Assembly: GCA_019239895.1 (NCBI GenBank)
Contig: JAFAZH010000015.1
Location: 1 to 64,000 of the forward strand
Source: Abditibacteriaceae bacterium
GTDB lineage: Bacteria > Armatimonadota > Abditibacteriia > Abditibacteriales > Abditibacteriaceae
DNA length: 64,000 nt
Direction: 5' to 3'
Below, one piece after another: positions 17,322 to 25,491 of the stretch. Position 1 is the stretch's first letter; each line of letters begins with the position of its first letter. A model generated the notes under the pieces. It was given only the letters and a program-made list of their open reading frames with translations, was not told the DNA's origin and did no database searches. The position numbers were made by a program, and so were the translations under genes.

Positions 17322-18589
17322 ATCAAGCCGATGAATCAAATCGGCAAATTGACAACAGTGATACTCAAGACACCGCTGCCCTCTTAGTGGAAGCGGTAGA
17401 TACCACATCAACCAGCGGTGATGAGGCCGAGTCCCCCGAAGAGATTCGCGCCAATATCGAGCACACCCGCACTGAAATTAGCGACACCATCAACGCCTTA
17501 CAGGAAAAACTCAACCCCGACACGCTCAAAGAAAAAATAGGGGAGCAAGTGCGGGAACAGATTCACGAGCATGTCCAGACGGCTAAAGACACCGTGCGCG
17601 AAGCGACCCTGGGCAAAGCCGGAGAAACTTTAGGGAAGGCAGGAGAACTCATGCAGAGTGCAAGCGATACCATTAGTGATGTAGCGCGACCTGCGGTAGA
17701 GGCCGCCAGCAATGCGGCGTCCACGGTCGCGGAAGTGGCCAGTAACGCGGTCTCCAGCATCACGGGGACTGCGGGTCAAGCGGCGGATACCGCCAGAGGA
17801 GTTGGTCATACGGTGAAAAGCAATAGTTCCTCAGTCGTAGATGTTATCAAGCAAAACCCCTTACCAGCAGCAATGGCCGCCTTTGGCATTGGGTGGCTTT
17901 TACTCAAACGCGATCAGGGCACCACCCGTAACTACTCAAGTAGTGGCTATTCCGGCAGTAGTTACTCCGGTGGCGGCTACTCCGGTGGTTACTCAGGCGG
18001 TGGTTATTCAGGAGGAGGCTACTCCAGTGGCACAGGTACGGCTGGTTATGGCTCTACCAATTATAACTCGCCAGCCTGGGGTTCCAACAGCCAGGGCAGT
18101 ATCCGCGATACCATCAGCGACACGGTTGACAATGCGCAGGAAACCGTGGGCCAATATGCCGGGCAAGTCCGTGACCAGGCCGGAAATTTAGTGGATCAGG
18201 CCAGTGATCTGGCGCACCAGGCCCGCGATCAAGCGGGCCACCTAGCCAGTTCAGCCCGCGAACAGGTGGGTCATGTGGGGGAAACGGTTCACCAGACAGC
18301 TTATCAGACCCAAGACCGCTTCCAGCAAACATTGCAAGACAGTCCCCTCGCCATCGGGGTAGTGGCTTTAGCGTTAGGCGCTGCGGTCGGCCTTTCAGTG
18401 CCCAGCACGCAACCAGAGCAACAATTGATGGGTGCGGCCCGTGATAATCTCGTGGATAAAGCGCAGAACGTCGCGCAAGATACCGTGCAAAAAGTTCAGC
18501 ACGTCGCCCAACGTGCTGTTGAGGAAGCCAGCAATGCCGCCACCACAGCCGCCCAAGAGCAAGGTTTAACTGGTAGTTCAGGGAGTTGA
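17297..18589 (+). CDS. DUF3618 domain-containing membrane protein with Gly/Ser/Tyr repeats
   Basis: This 430-residue protein carries the DUF3618 motif SPEEIRANIEHTRTEISDTI and ALQEKLNPD near residues 48-80. After it come a long alanine-rich amphipathic helix, one membrane helix (PLPAAMAAFGIGWLLLKRD, about 192-210), a glycine/serine/tyrosine-rich stretch of GYSGGGYSG repeats (about 215-250) and a second LEA-like helical region with a further membrane helix near 350-370. The ATG at 17297 is preceded by AAGGAGG inside the upstream gene, so the 25-base overlap is real. The three adjoining genes occur together in many soil bacteria. Confidence 0.8.
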   Translation: MGQTTSQMNQADESNRQIDNSDTQDTAALLVEAVDTTSTSGDEAESPEEIRANIEHTRTEISDTINALQEKLNPDTLKEKIGEQVREQIHEHVQTAKDTVREATLGKAGETLGKAGELMQSASDTISDVARPAVEAASNAASTVAEVASNAVSSITGTAGQAADTARGVGHTVKSNSSSVVDVIKQNPLPAAMAAFGIGWLLLKRDQGTTRNYSSSGYSGSSYSGGGYSGGYSGGGYSGGGYSSGTGTAGYGSTNYNSPAWGSNSQGSIRDTISDTVDNAQETVGQYAGQVRDQAGNLVDQASDLAHQARDQAGHLASSAREQVGHVGETVHQTAYQTQDRFQQTLQDSPLAIGVVALALGAAVGLSVPSTQPEQQLMGAARDNLVDKAQNVAQDTVQKVQHVAQRAVEEASNAATTAAQEQGLTGSSGS

Positions 18590-18990
18590 GTAGTTTCAGC
18601 ATATAAGTAGAACCCTCCAACCGCCCTCACCCCCGGCCCCTCTCCCAATACTGGTAGAGGGGAGGTCACACCCCTACGCTTCTCATAGCATAAAGGAACC
18701 TTAAGCCTGCACGAGTTGGTCGGCCTTTGTGCTCCCCTCTACCAGTATTGGGAGAGGGGCCGGGGGTGAGGGCCAATGTCTTGCGAGCGGGTTAGGTCGG
18801 TTATATTAACAGGCACAAATAAGCCATCTTCTTCTAGCTGCATCCGAAGCCATTTAACTCATGGTTTTCAGGTGTAGGTCTGGAGGAGATGGCTTTCTCT
18901 TTGGGCCTTTTAGAGCTATCAGCCTGGAAATATTCTTAAGCTGCTATTAAAAAGCGACACTAACGCGGCTGCGGGGCGTCTAAAAGCATC
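18590..18990. other. Intergenic region with long hairpin
   Basis: The 400 bases hold a 41-bp-arm inverted repeat (18624-18772). A second, weaker complementarity lies between AGCCATCTTCTTCTAG (about 18823) and CTGGAGGAGATGGCT (about 18880). No gene is supported. The promoter of the next gene should lie near 18900-18985, where TTCTTAAG and TATTAAAAAG tracts occur. Confidence 0.5.
18624..18772. repeat. Inverted repeat with perfect 41-bp arms
   Basis: Arms 18624-18664 and 18732-18772 are exact reverse complements with a 67-base spacer. The arm core CTCACCCCCGGCCCCTCTCCC and its CCAATACTGGTAGAGG neighbour resemble widespread intergenic repeats. It lies right behind the stress cluster and may form its terminator. 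Confidence 0.85.
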
Positions 18991-21009
18991 GTGAAATTCC
19001 CTAAACCTATAACCGATGCAGTTTCCAATTTGAAATTATCCGGGTCGCTACCTGGATTGTCCTGGCCTTTAGCCGTGTCCTGGCGACACACTGCGCCCCT
19101 GTTTATAGCCTGCGCGTCCGCAGCTTTCATAATGGCTCCGGCGCGTGCTGTTACGATTTCCTCCTCGACTTCTCCCAATAACATTTTCTATGATTTCAGC
19201 TCACCCACAGTGCCCTTCGCCGCTTATGAGCCAACAGGAGGCGTCTCTTCGGGTGTGAGTTTCGCCGTCGAAAACGGCGCACTCAAGATAGTGAATGTCC
19301 ATGCCGGTTCTTTTGGCATTGATACCAAGCTCAAGCCGTTCGATGCGATGCAACTGGGGCATCTTTACTTTGATTATCGCCTTAGCCCAGATGTTAAAGT
19401 CAACATTTTCTTTAAGATTAATGGCGTCTATCATGGCGCTCTCTTTAGCGGCCCACAGCGAGTGCGTCCCGGCAGCATCGCCCTGGGCAAAATTGAAAAC
19501 GTCGTAGCTGATGATAAATGGCATCGTGCCCACATCCCCTTGCGCGATTGGCTGCGCAAGGTTTACCCTACCAACGATTCCTTTCCCGTCGAAGAAGTGC
19601 TAATCGGCAACTGGGACAATACCAATTACCTGATGGCTGGCATCGGCGGCAATGGCGCAGGTGCGACCTGGTGGATGGATAATTTTGCCCTGACTGGCGT
19701 TGGCCCCGGCGAGGCTAAGTTCCAATTAAGCGATAAGCCAGGCACCCCCTTAACTCAAGCCAATAATTACAGTTGGTCGTTGGATGGCGGCGAGGCCACA
19801 GCAATTACGGGGAGTGATTTGACAGTGCCCGCTCCCGACGGCTTCCATATTCTAAAGGTATTGGATAAAGCCGGTAAACCCGCTGCGTCCTATGGGTTTT
19901 ATGCCGCCGCTACGCCACCACATCTGGGGCCGTTAGATTTAAAGGGTAATACCCTCGAAGTACCAATTGCGTCATCGGCTGGCATAGATAACAAAACCTT
20001 GCGCCTTACCATCGCGGGGCGCACCTTCGATGCCCAATCCCCCTTCGTAAAATGGGATGGCGCGGCAGGCACCTTAGACCTTAACGCCGCCGATGCGGGC
20101 CTGGAATGGAAGGACAATGAAAAAGTAACCGTGCAGGTGGATGGCGTCAAAGACTACCTGGGACACACCCTACCCGCCAAATCCGAAGCCGTAACAGTGG
20201 ATTACTCGAAGCATCAAGTTTCGCCACCAGCACCGGATGTAAAAGTTGACTTTGGCGCACCCGTAGCCGACAAAGATTACCTGGTCGGCACTGGCACCTT
20301 TGAAAACTCTCTCGATGAGTGGGGCACACGCGGCGATGGTGGCGCGATTGTGGAACGGGATACCTCGACTGCCGCCTCTGGCCAGAGTTCGGTGCGCTTA
20401 ACCTGTCCGGCGACGGCGATGCCCTTTGGCGCGTGGATTCGCCAGACCGGTTTCGATGCCAATCAGTATCCCGTGCTTTCCTTTGATTACAAGGTTTCAC
20501 CGCAAATTCGCACGAATTTCCTGGTCGGCTTCCAGGGTGGCACCTTCGATATTCAATTCACCGACCGTGATAATGTGATGCCGCGCCTGGGCACAGTGCC
20601 AAACGTAGTGGCCGATAACCAGTGGCATCACACCGAAATAAATTTAGCCGACCTGCTGCGCAAAGCACGCCCCGGAGCCGGAAACTATCGTGTAGATTGG
20701 CTGGCGCTGGGCGACACTGGCTGGATGGGCAATGCGCGCGGCGTGCAGTGCTGGTTCGACAACTTCCAATTCGTGCCTGCACTTCATACCAGCCCGGTTC
20801 ATGCCACTGTACATCTCAAGGACATTACTGGGACACAAGCGGTTTCCTGGGTGCAAGACGACAAGCCCAACACCTTACCGCCAACCACAGCCAAACCAGC
20901 CAACCAGATTGAATTCACTGGTAAAGGTCGCGTTTGGCTGCATGTCCGGGCGCAGAACGGCTCTGGCCAATGGAGTCAGCCAGCCCACATTCCCGTGTGG
21001 GTGCAGTAG
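18991..21009 (+). CDS. Secreted protein with two galactose-binding-like domains
   Basis: This 672-residue protein has a GTG start. A hydrophobic segment ending MAPARAV (about residues 33-54) acts as a long signal peptide. Two homologous beta-sandwich modules are visible: residues ~65-245, ending GKIENVVADDKWHRAHIPL then WWMDNFALTG, and ~430-600, ending GTVPNVVADNQWHHTEINLA then CWFDNFQFVP. The shared NVVAD-WH--I-L...W-DNF pattern suggests carbohydrate-binding jelly rolls. A linker of two immunoglobulin-like segments separates them. No catalytic domain is visible. It may bind polysaccharide at the cell surface. Confidence 0.65.
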   Translation: MKFPKPITDAVSNLKLSGSLPGLSWPLAVSWRHTAPLFIACASAAFIMAPARAVTISSSTSPNNIFYDFSSPTVPFAAYEPTGGVSSGVSFAVENGALKIVNVHAGSFGIDTKLKPFDAMQLGHLYFDYRLSPDVKVNIFFKINGVYHGALFSGPQRVRPGSIALGKIENVVADDKWHRAHIPLRDWLRKVYPTNDSFPVEEVLIGNWDNTNYLMAGIGGNGAGATWWMDNFALTGVGPGEAKFQLSDKPGTPLTQANNYSWSLDGGEATAITGSDLTVPAPDGFHILKVLDKAGKPAASYGFYAAATPPHLGPLDLKGNTLEVPIASSAGIDNKTLRLTIAGRTFDAQSPFVKWDGAAGTLDLNAADAGLEWKDNEKVTVQVDGVKDYLGHTLPAKSEAVTVDYSKHQVSPPAPDVKVDFGAPVADKDYLVGTGTFENSLDEWGTRGDGGAIVERDTSTAASGQSSVRLTCPATAMPFGAWIRQTGFDANQYPVLSFDYKVSPQIRTNFLVGFQGGTFDIQFTDRDNVMPRLGTVPNVVADNQWHHTEINLADLLRKARPGAGNYRVDWLALGDTGWMGNARGVQCWFDNFQFVPALHTSPVHATVHLKDITGTQAVSWVQDDKPNTLPPTTAKPANQIEFTGKGRVWLHVRAQNGSGQWSQPAHIPVWVQ

Positions 21010-21011
21010 TT

Positions 21012-21152
21012 CTTAAAGAGACTGGAGACTTGAGGTTAGAGACTGGATGCTTATCGCTGGATCATTGTTCCACAAAGCGGTATTGACTTTTGGAGAAGCG
21101 TAAGGCAAATTATCCAGTTTCAAGCATCCAGCCCCAGTCCCCGACCTCTTTG
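21012..21152. repeat. Imperfect inverted repeat, GACTTGAGGTTAGAGACT type
   Basis: GAGACTGGAGACTTGAGGTTAG... at 21018 is answered by ...CCAGCCCCAGTCCCCGACCTCTTT at about 21127. A related half-element (GGGGACTTGAGGTTAGGGAC) starts at 21742 behind the next gene. It lies between two rightward genes. Confidence 0.6.
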
Positions 21153-21197
21153 CATCCATTGACGGATGACCGCTAAGGCTATTGACTATAACCATCT

Positions 21198-21734
21198 ATG
21201 ATTACGCGCATTGTCATACCTCAGGCTTTCGAGAATATGGAGGAAGCCACTATTGGCACCTGGCTAAAGTCTGAGGGCGATACAGTCCAGAAAGATGACC
21301 CACTCTGCGAATTAATAACCGAAAAAACCACCTTTGACTTACCAGCAGAGGGCGCGGGTATTTTGCGCAGGATTGTCTCACCCGAAAAGTCTATTGTGCC
21401 CGTCGGCTTCGTTATCGGTATCATTGGTGATCCCGAAGAAGAATTGCCGGATGTAGATACGGAGAATGCGGCTGTCAGCCAGAACAAAAAACAAGCTCCT
21501 GATGCGGGCACTGAGACTTTGAGTGTGCCTTCCGTAGCAGTTCCAGCTTCGACTACTGCTGCATCTGCCCCTCCTGCTGCTACCAGTGGCGCAAGTGGAG
21601 CAGGTTCTCGTGTGCGAGCCACCCCTGCTGCCCGTCGTGCCGCCCGTGAACGAGAGGTCGCCATCGAAGATGTCGCGGCGGCCTTTCCCGGCAAGGTGCT
21701 GAGTGAAGAAGACGTGGCGAAGTTTGTTCAATAG
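21198..21734 (+). CDS. Stand-alone lipoyl plus E3-binding domain protein (E2-like, no catalytic domain)
   Basis: The 178 residues begin with a biotinyl/lipoyl domain (1-78), with lipoyl-lysine K43 in the motif ITEKTTFDLPA. An Ala/Pro-rich linker of about 60 residues follows. The protein ends with a peripheral subunit-binding domain, RATPAARRAAREREVAIEDV then FPGKVLSEEDVAKF. This is the first half of a 2-oxo acid dehydrogenase E2. The ~230-residue acyltransferase core is absent, and no frameshift explains the loss. The protein could still carry acyl groups or tether E1/E3. An E1-alpha gene lies 29 kb away at 50832. AcpS and a FabG-like reductase follow directly. Confidence 0.85.
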   Translation: MITRIVIPQAFENMEEATIGTWLKSEGDTVQKDDPLCELITEKTTFDLPAEGAGILRRIVSPEKSIVPVGFVIGIIGDPEEELPDVDTENAAVSQNKKQAPDAGTETLSVPSVAVPASTTAASAPPAATSGASGAGSRVRATPAARRAAREREVAIEDVAAAFPGKVLSEEDVAKFVQ

Positions 21735-21849
21735 TAGAGGCTGGGGACTTGAGGTTAGGGACTTGATTAACAAGCGGTTCTGTTAGCGATTAGCTCAATT
21801 AGCGTTATGCATTATCCCAGCTTCAATTCCCCTGCCTCCAACATCTAAT

Positions 21850-22230
21850 ATGATCATTGGCTTAGGCACAGACATCTGCCAGATTGACCGAGTGGCCCGT
21901 TATGTCGAGCGTTACGGGGAGCGTTTTACGCGACGCTGCTTTACCCCACAAGAGATTGCTTATTGTATGCGCCATGCCAACAACGCCGAGCAATTCGCCG
22001 CCCGCATCGCCGCCAAAGAAGCCGCCGCCAAAGCCTTGGGCACTGGTTGGCGATTGGGCGTTCATTGGAAGTGCTTTGAAGTCGCATCCCATCCCAGTGG
22101 CAAACCTTTTCTGCGCATACATGGCCGCGCCGCCGAACTCGCCTCCGAAATGGGTGTGCGCAACATCAACGTCTCTTTAACTCATGACGGTGGTGTCGCT
22201 GTGGCGGTGGTTATCTTTGAAGGGGAGTAG
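21850..22230 (+). CDS. acpS: Holo-[acyl-carrier-protein] synthase
   Basis: This 126-residue protein transfers phosphopantetheine from CoA to acyl carrier protein. Expected marks are all there: GTDICQIDRV with metal-binding D8, RRCFTPQEIAYC, and FAARIAAKEAAAKAL with E57, followed by WKCFEV and a final SLTHDGGVAVAVVI. Length is standard for group I AcpS. It lies 115 bases behind the lipoyl-domain gene and upstream of the FabG-like gene, which suggests a role in fatty-acid or polyketide-type synthesis. Confidence 0.92.
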   Translation: MIIGLGTDICQIDRVARYVERYGERFTRRCFTPQEIAYCMRHANNAEQFAARIAAKEAAAKALGTGWRLGVHWKCFEVASHPSGKPFLRIHGRAAELASEMGVRNINVSLTHDGGVAVAVVIFEGE

Positions 22231-22382
22231 ATTTACCACAGAGACACAGAGGCACAGAGATTTAAGAGAAGATAATAAGAAGGTTACAGGCAGGCAGATA
22301 GTTGCTCTCATTAACTCATGATTCTGCAATTTTTATTTTCACTTCTCTTAAATCTCTGTGCCTCTGTGTCTCTGTGGTAAAT
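22231..22382. repeat. Inverted repeat with perfect 41-bp arms, CCACAGAGACACAGAGGCAC type
   Basis: Arms 22231-22271 and 22342-22382 are exact reverse complements with a 70-base spacer. A second copy of the same family, with shorter arms and one mismatch, lies at 40783-40905. The element begins right after the acpS stop codon and ends just before the next start, so it fills the whole gap. Confidence 0.9.
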
Positions 22383-22389
22383 TACCATC

Positions 22390-23133
22390 ATGTTCGATCT
22401 TACAGGTAAAACTGCTTTAGTAACTGGCTCCAGCCGGGGCATTGGTAGGGCCATTGCGCTGGCGCTGGCAGGTCAGGGGGCGGATATTGCCCTGCATTAT
22501 AACACCCGCGAAGATGCGGCCCGTGCGGTGGCAGCGGAGGTGGAGCAGTTGGGTCGTCGCGCTTTTATCTTTGCCGCTGATGCGCGGCAGGGCGATGCCT
22601 TACAGACTTTATGGAAAGAAAGCGAAGCGGCACTGGGTCAAATTGATATTCTTGTCAATAATGCGGGGATGCTCAAAAACTCATTTTTGGCGATGACTTC
22701 AGAAGCCTCCTGGGACGAAGTTTTAGATGTCAACCTTAAAGCGGCTTTTCAACTCTCCAAGGCCGCCGCTCGCGCCATGAGCCGCCGCAAACAGGGGCGC
22801 ATTATCAATATTTCGTCGCAAGCCGGGCAAATGGGAGATGTGATGCGGGCCTCCTACTCTGCCGCTAAAGCTGGCCTGATTGGTCTAACCAAGGCCACCG
22901 CCCGTGAGTTGGCCAGTTCAGCCATCACTTGCAATGCAGTGGCACCAGGCTTTATCGAAACGGACATGACAGCCACCGATGAGGCCAAACGCGAAGTGCA
23001 GCTTAAATTAGTCCCTGTAGGGCGTTTTGGCCAGACTCAAGAAGTCGCGGCATTAGTGGCTTTTTTAGCCAGCAACGAAGCGGCTTATATCACAGGCCAA
23101 TGCTTTGCGATTGATGGTGGGTTAAGGATGTGA
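22390..23133 (+). CDS. Short-chain dehydrogenase/reductase, FabG-like (3-oxoacyl-ACP reductase)
   Basis: The 247 residues form a classical SDR. The NADP-binding motif TGSSRGIG is at 12-19, NNAGM at about 90-94, and the catalytic set is S142/S143, Y156 and K160 (SYSAAK). The PGFIETDMT segment and the C-terminal YITGQCFAIDGGLRM are typical of FabG. Clustering with acpS supports an acyl-carrier substrate, but many FabG-like paralogues have other roles, so no symbol is given. The start lies seven bases behind the repeat arm, with no clear ribosome-binding site. Confidence 0.85.
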   Translation: MFDLTGKTALVTGSSRGIGRAIALALAGQGADIALHYNTREDAARAVAAEVEQLGRRAFIFAADARQGDALQTLWKESEAALGQIDILVNNAGMLKNSFLAMTSEASWDEVLDVNLKAAFQLSKAAARAMSRRKQGRIINISSQAGQMGDVMRASYSAAKAGLIGLTKATARELASSAITCNAVAPGFIETDMTATDEAKREVQLKLVPVGRFGQTQEVAALVAFLASNEAAYITGQCFAIDGGLRM

Positions 23134-23216
23134 CCTATCTTCAGGCCACGCTTGAATGAAACTTGATCGTTTTGTTACAGTGATTTTAACGAGTTAGGTT
23201 AGAAGGGGATTTCACG

Positions 23217-25433
23217 TTGCACACTGTTAGCCGTCATTCTGTTCTTAGTCTTTTGTTCGTCGTGCTTGGTACTCACAGCTTTGCTGTCCGAGCGGTGCCA
23301 ATTAATTCTGCCACCTCGCCTTCTACGGCGGCGACCACTACGACGCCTGCCACACCACAAGACCCGACCAAGGCGCTGCCTTCACTGCTGGATTTGCGCA
23401 AACGGCTGGAAACCCTAGAGCAGCGTTTGGCGGGAGGCAAGGCTCCAGCTGACCCGCAGAATCTGGCGCTCTTTCGCTTTAAGCTGGAACAAGCGCGCAT
23501 GTTGCTCGGCATCATAGACCGCGATGAAGCCATTTCTCCGGTCGTTGCACAACGCGCCCTGGCGGCTGACATAGAACGCGCTTCGGTGGTAAGCCATGCC
23601 CTGGGCGACGCGGTTTTTCCTGCTCCTTCACAAACTCACGAGAGGGCTTACATCGCGCCCGATGGTTCCGTGCAGCCTTATTGGGTCTTTGTGCCGAAAA
23701 ATTATGACGCCCGCAAAGCTTACCCCCTGGCGATTTTTTTACATGGCTACGACCCCTACATCAGCAAGATTGAGCCGTGGATACCAGGCGATAAAACCTG
23801 GAGTATTGCCACAGATCGCGGCTTTATTCTGGCCATTCCTTATGGACGGCGCAATTCTGACTTCGTTGACATTGGTGAAGATGACACTTTAACTGTCACC
23901 AACGCCGTCAAAGCGCATTACCACGTAGATAACTCACGGGTTTATATGATGGGCGCTTCAATGGGTGGTTATGGCGCTTATGCGGTCGCCTTGCACCATC
24001 CCGATATTTGGGCGGCGACAGCAGTGATGTCCGGGCGCACCGATTTCTATTTGTGGTTCAAGCTCAACCGCGACGAAGTCCCCTTCTGGAAGCGACTGCA
24101 ATATGATGCCGACGATCCGCGCCACCTTAAATATAACGCGCTTTATCTGCCTTTTTATATTCAGCACGGCGCACTGGATACGATTGTAGACCCGGAACAC
24201 TCGCGCCGCTTCTATGATGACCTGAAGGCGCTGCACTATGCCGTGCGCTATCGGGAAATCGCCGATGCCGACCACTATCTCTACTGGCAAGACTTGCCGT
24301 ATGAAACAGCTTTCGATTGGGCGAGCAAACTCCGTCATGTAGCCACGCCACGCCGGGTGATTTATACCACTGGCTGCCTGCATGACAATCATGCTTACTG
24401 GGCCGAGATTAATAGCTTTGCCGATTACAGTCGCCTGGCGCAAATTGAAGCACAGGTGCAACCAGGAAATAAGATTGAAGTGAAGACTGATAACGTGACA
24501 GGTTTCACTTTAACCCCACCCGCATCTATTCTTGAACCCAATCATCAGATTACCTTACAGGTCAACGGCAGCACGTTGCCTACCCCGTTTGACCCCACTA
24601 AGCCCGTCCAGTGGAGTGCAGTACCGCAGGCCACAAATACCACTACTCCTATCAAGACACCGCAACGCTGTGGCCCCATCAAACTTTGCTACCGTGATGC
24701 TTTCCTGCTTGTCTACGGCACCCTGCAAGCCCCTAAAACGCGACCACAGCCGGTGAAGACTCAAGCGGATGCCACAACAAATACCGGCGCTCAGTCAAAC
24801 GTCCCGTCGAATGGCATCAATGACACTAATCCTTTCCCGACTGGGATTGAAGAATTCCCCACCACAGGCAACCCGGATGAAGATAGTGCCCGTCGTTTCT
24901 CCCGCGAGTGGGATCGCTATGCCGATGGCGTCCCGCCCATTAAAGCCGATAAAGATGTGACTGAGGACGACCGCAAACGCTATAATCTGATTCTCTTCGG
25001 CACACGCCAGTCGAACACAATTCTGGCTCAAATCGCTGATCAACTACCCGTCGAATTAACTGCAACAGGTTATCGGCTGGGCGAAAAACAATATACAGTT
25101 CAGAGGCCGAACAACCTGGGTGTGCAGTTGTGTTATCCCTCGCCCTTTAGCCAGGAGCGGATGGTAGTGGTGCAGTCGGGCGTATTCTGGGGCAATTCCC
25201 TGCCCATTAACCACAAGTTCGATTTATTGCCCGATTATATCGTCTACGACAGTAGTGTTGACCCTTCCGATAGCAGCAACCGTGCCGTGACCGCTGGTTA
25301 CTTCGATGGCAATTGGAAACTGACTGCTAATGCAGGCCCGGAACCAGCAACCCTCACAAGCCCAACTTTTCCGGGAGCAACAGGTGATGAAAATACAGTT
25401 GCGAACGGGACAACTGGCCCGCCGAGGGATTAG
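23217..25433 (+). CDS. Secreted alpha/beta hydrolase, prolyl-oligopeptidase/esterase type
   Basis: This 738-residue protein starts at TTG with AGAAGGGGA upstream. It has a signal peptide (about 1-27), a helical spacer and an alpha/beta-hydrolase core. The core is recognisable by YWVFVPKNYD, LAIFLHGYDP, the nucleophile elbow GASMGGYG, the acid in HGALDTIVDPEHS and the histidine in DADHYLYW. About 300 C-terminal residues form an all-beta region of unknown type with a long Pro/Thr/Asn-rich linker (residues ~515-560). It likely cleaves esters or oligopeptides outside the cell. It is the last gene of the rightward run. Confidence 0.75.
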   Translation: MHTVSRHSVLSLLFVVLGTHSFAVRAVPINSATSPSTAATTTTPATPQDPTKALPSLLDLRKRLETLEQRLAGGKAPADPQNLALFRFKLEQARMLLGIIDRDEAISPVVAQRALAADIERASVVSHALGDAVFPAPSQTHERAYIAPDGSVQPYWVFVPKNYDARKAYPLAIFLHGYDPYISKIEPWIPGDKTWSIATDRGFILAIPYGRRNSDFVDIGEDDTLTVTNAVKAHYHVDNSRVYMMGASMGGYGAYAVALHHPDIWAATAVMSGRTDFYLWFKLNRDEVPFWKRLQYDADDPRHLKYNALYLPFYIQHGALDTIVDPEHSRRFYDDLKALHYAVRYREIADADHYLYWQDLPYETAFDWASKLRHVATPRRVIYTTGCLHDNHAYWAEINSFADYSRLAQIEAQVQPGNKIEVKTDNVTGFTLTPPASILEPNHQITLQVNGSTLPTPFDPTKPVQWSAVPQATNTTTPIKTPQRCGPIKLCYRDAFLLVYGTLQAPKTRPQPVKTQADATTNTGAQSNVPSNGINDTNPFPTGIEEFPTTGNPDEDSARRFSREWDRYADGVPPIKADKDVTEDDRKRYNLILFGTRQSNTILAQIADQLPVELTATGYRLGEKQYTVQRPNNLGVQLCYPSPFSQERMVVVQSGVFWGNSLPINHKFDLLPDYIVYDSSVDPSDSSNRAVTAGYFDGNWKLTANAGPEPATLTSPTFPGATGDENTVANGTTGPPRD

Positions 25434-25491
25434 CTGCGGTACCGGTTTGAGCTTAATGCTTTAAGAGGCTAACCTGGAAACGACACCTGCA

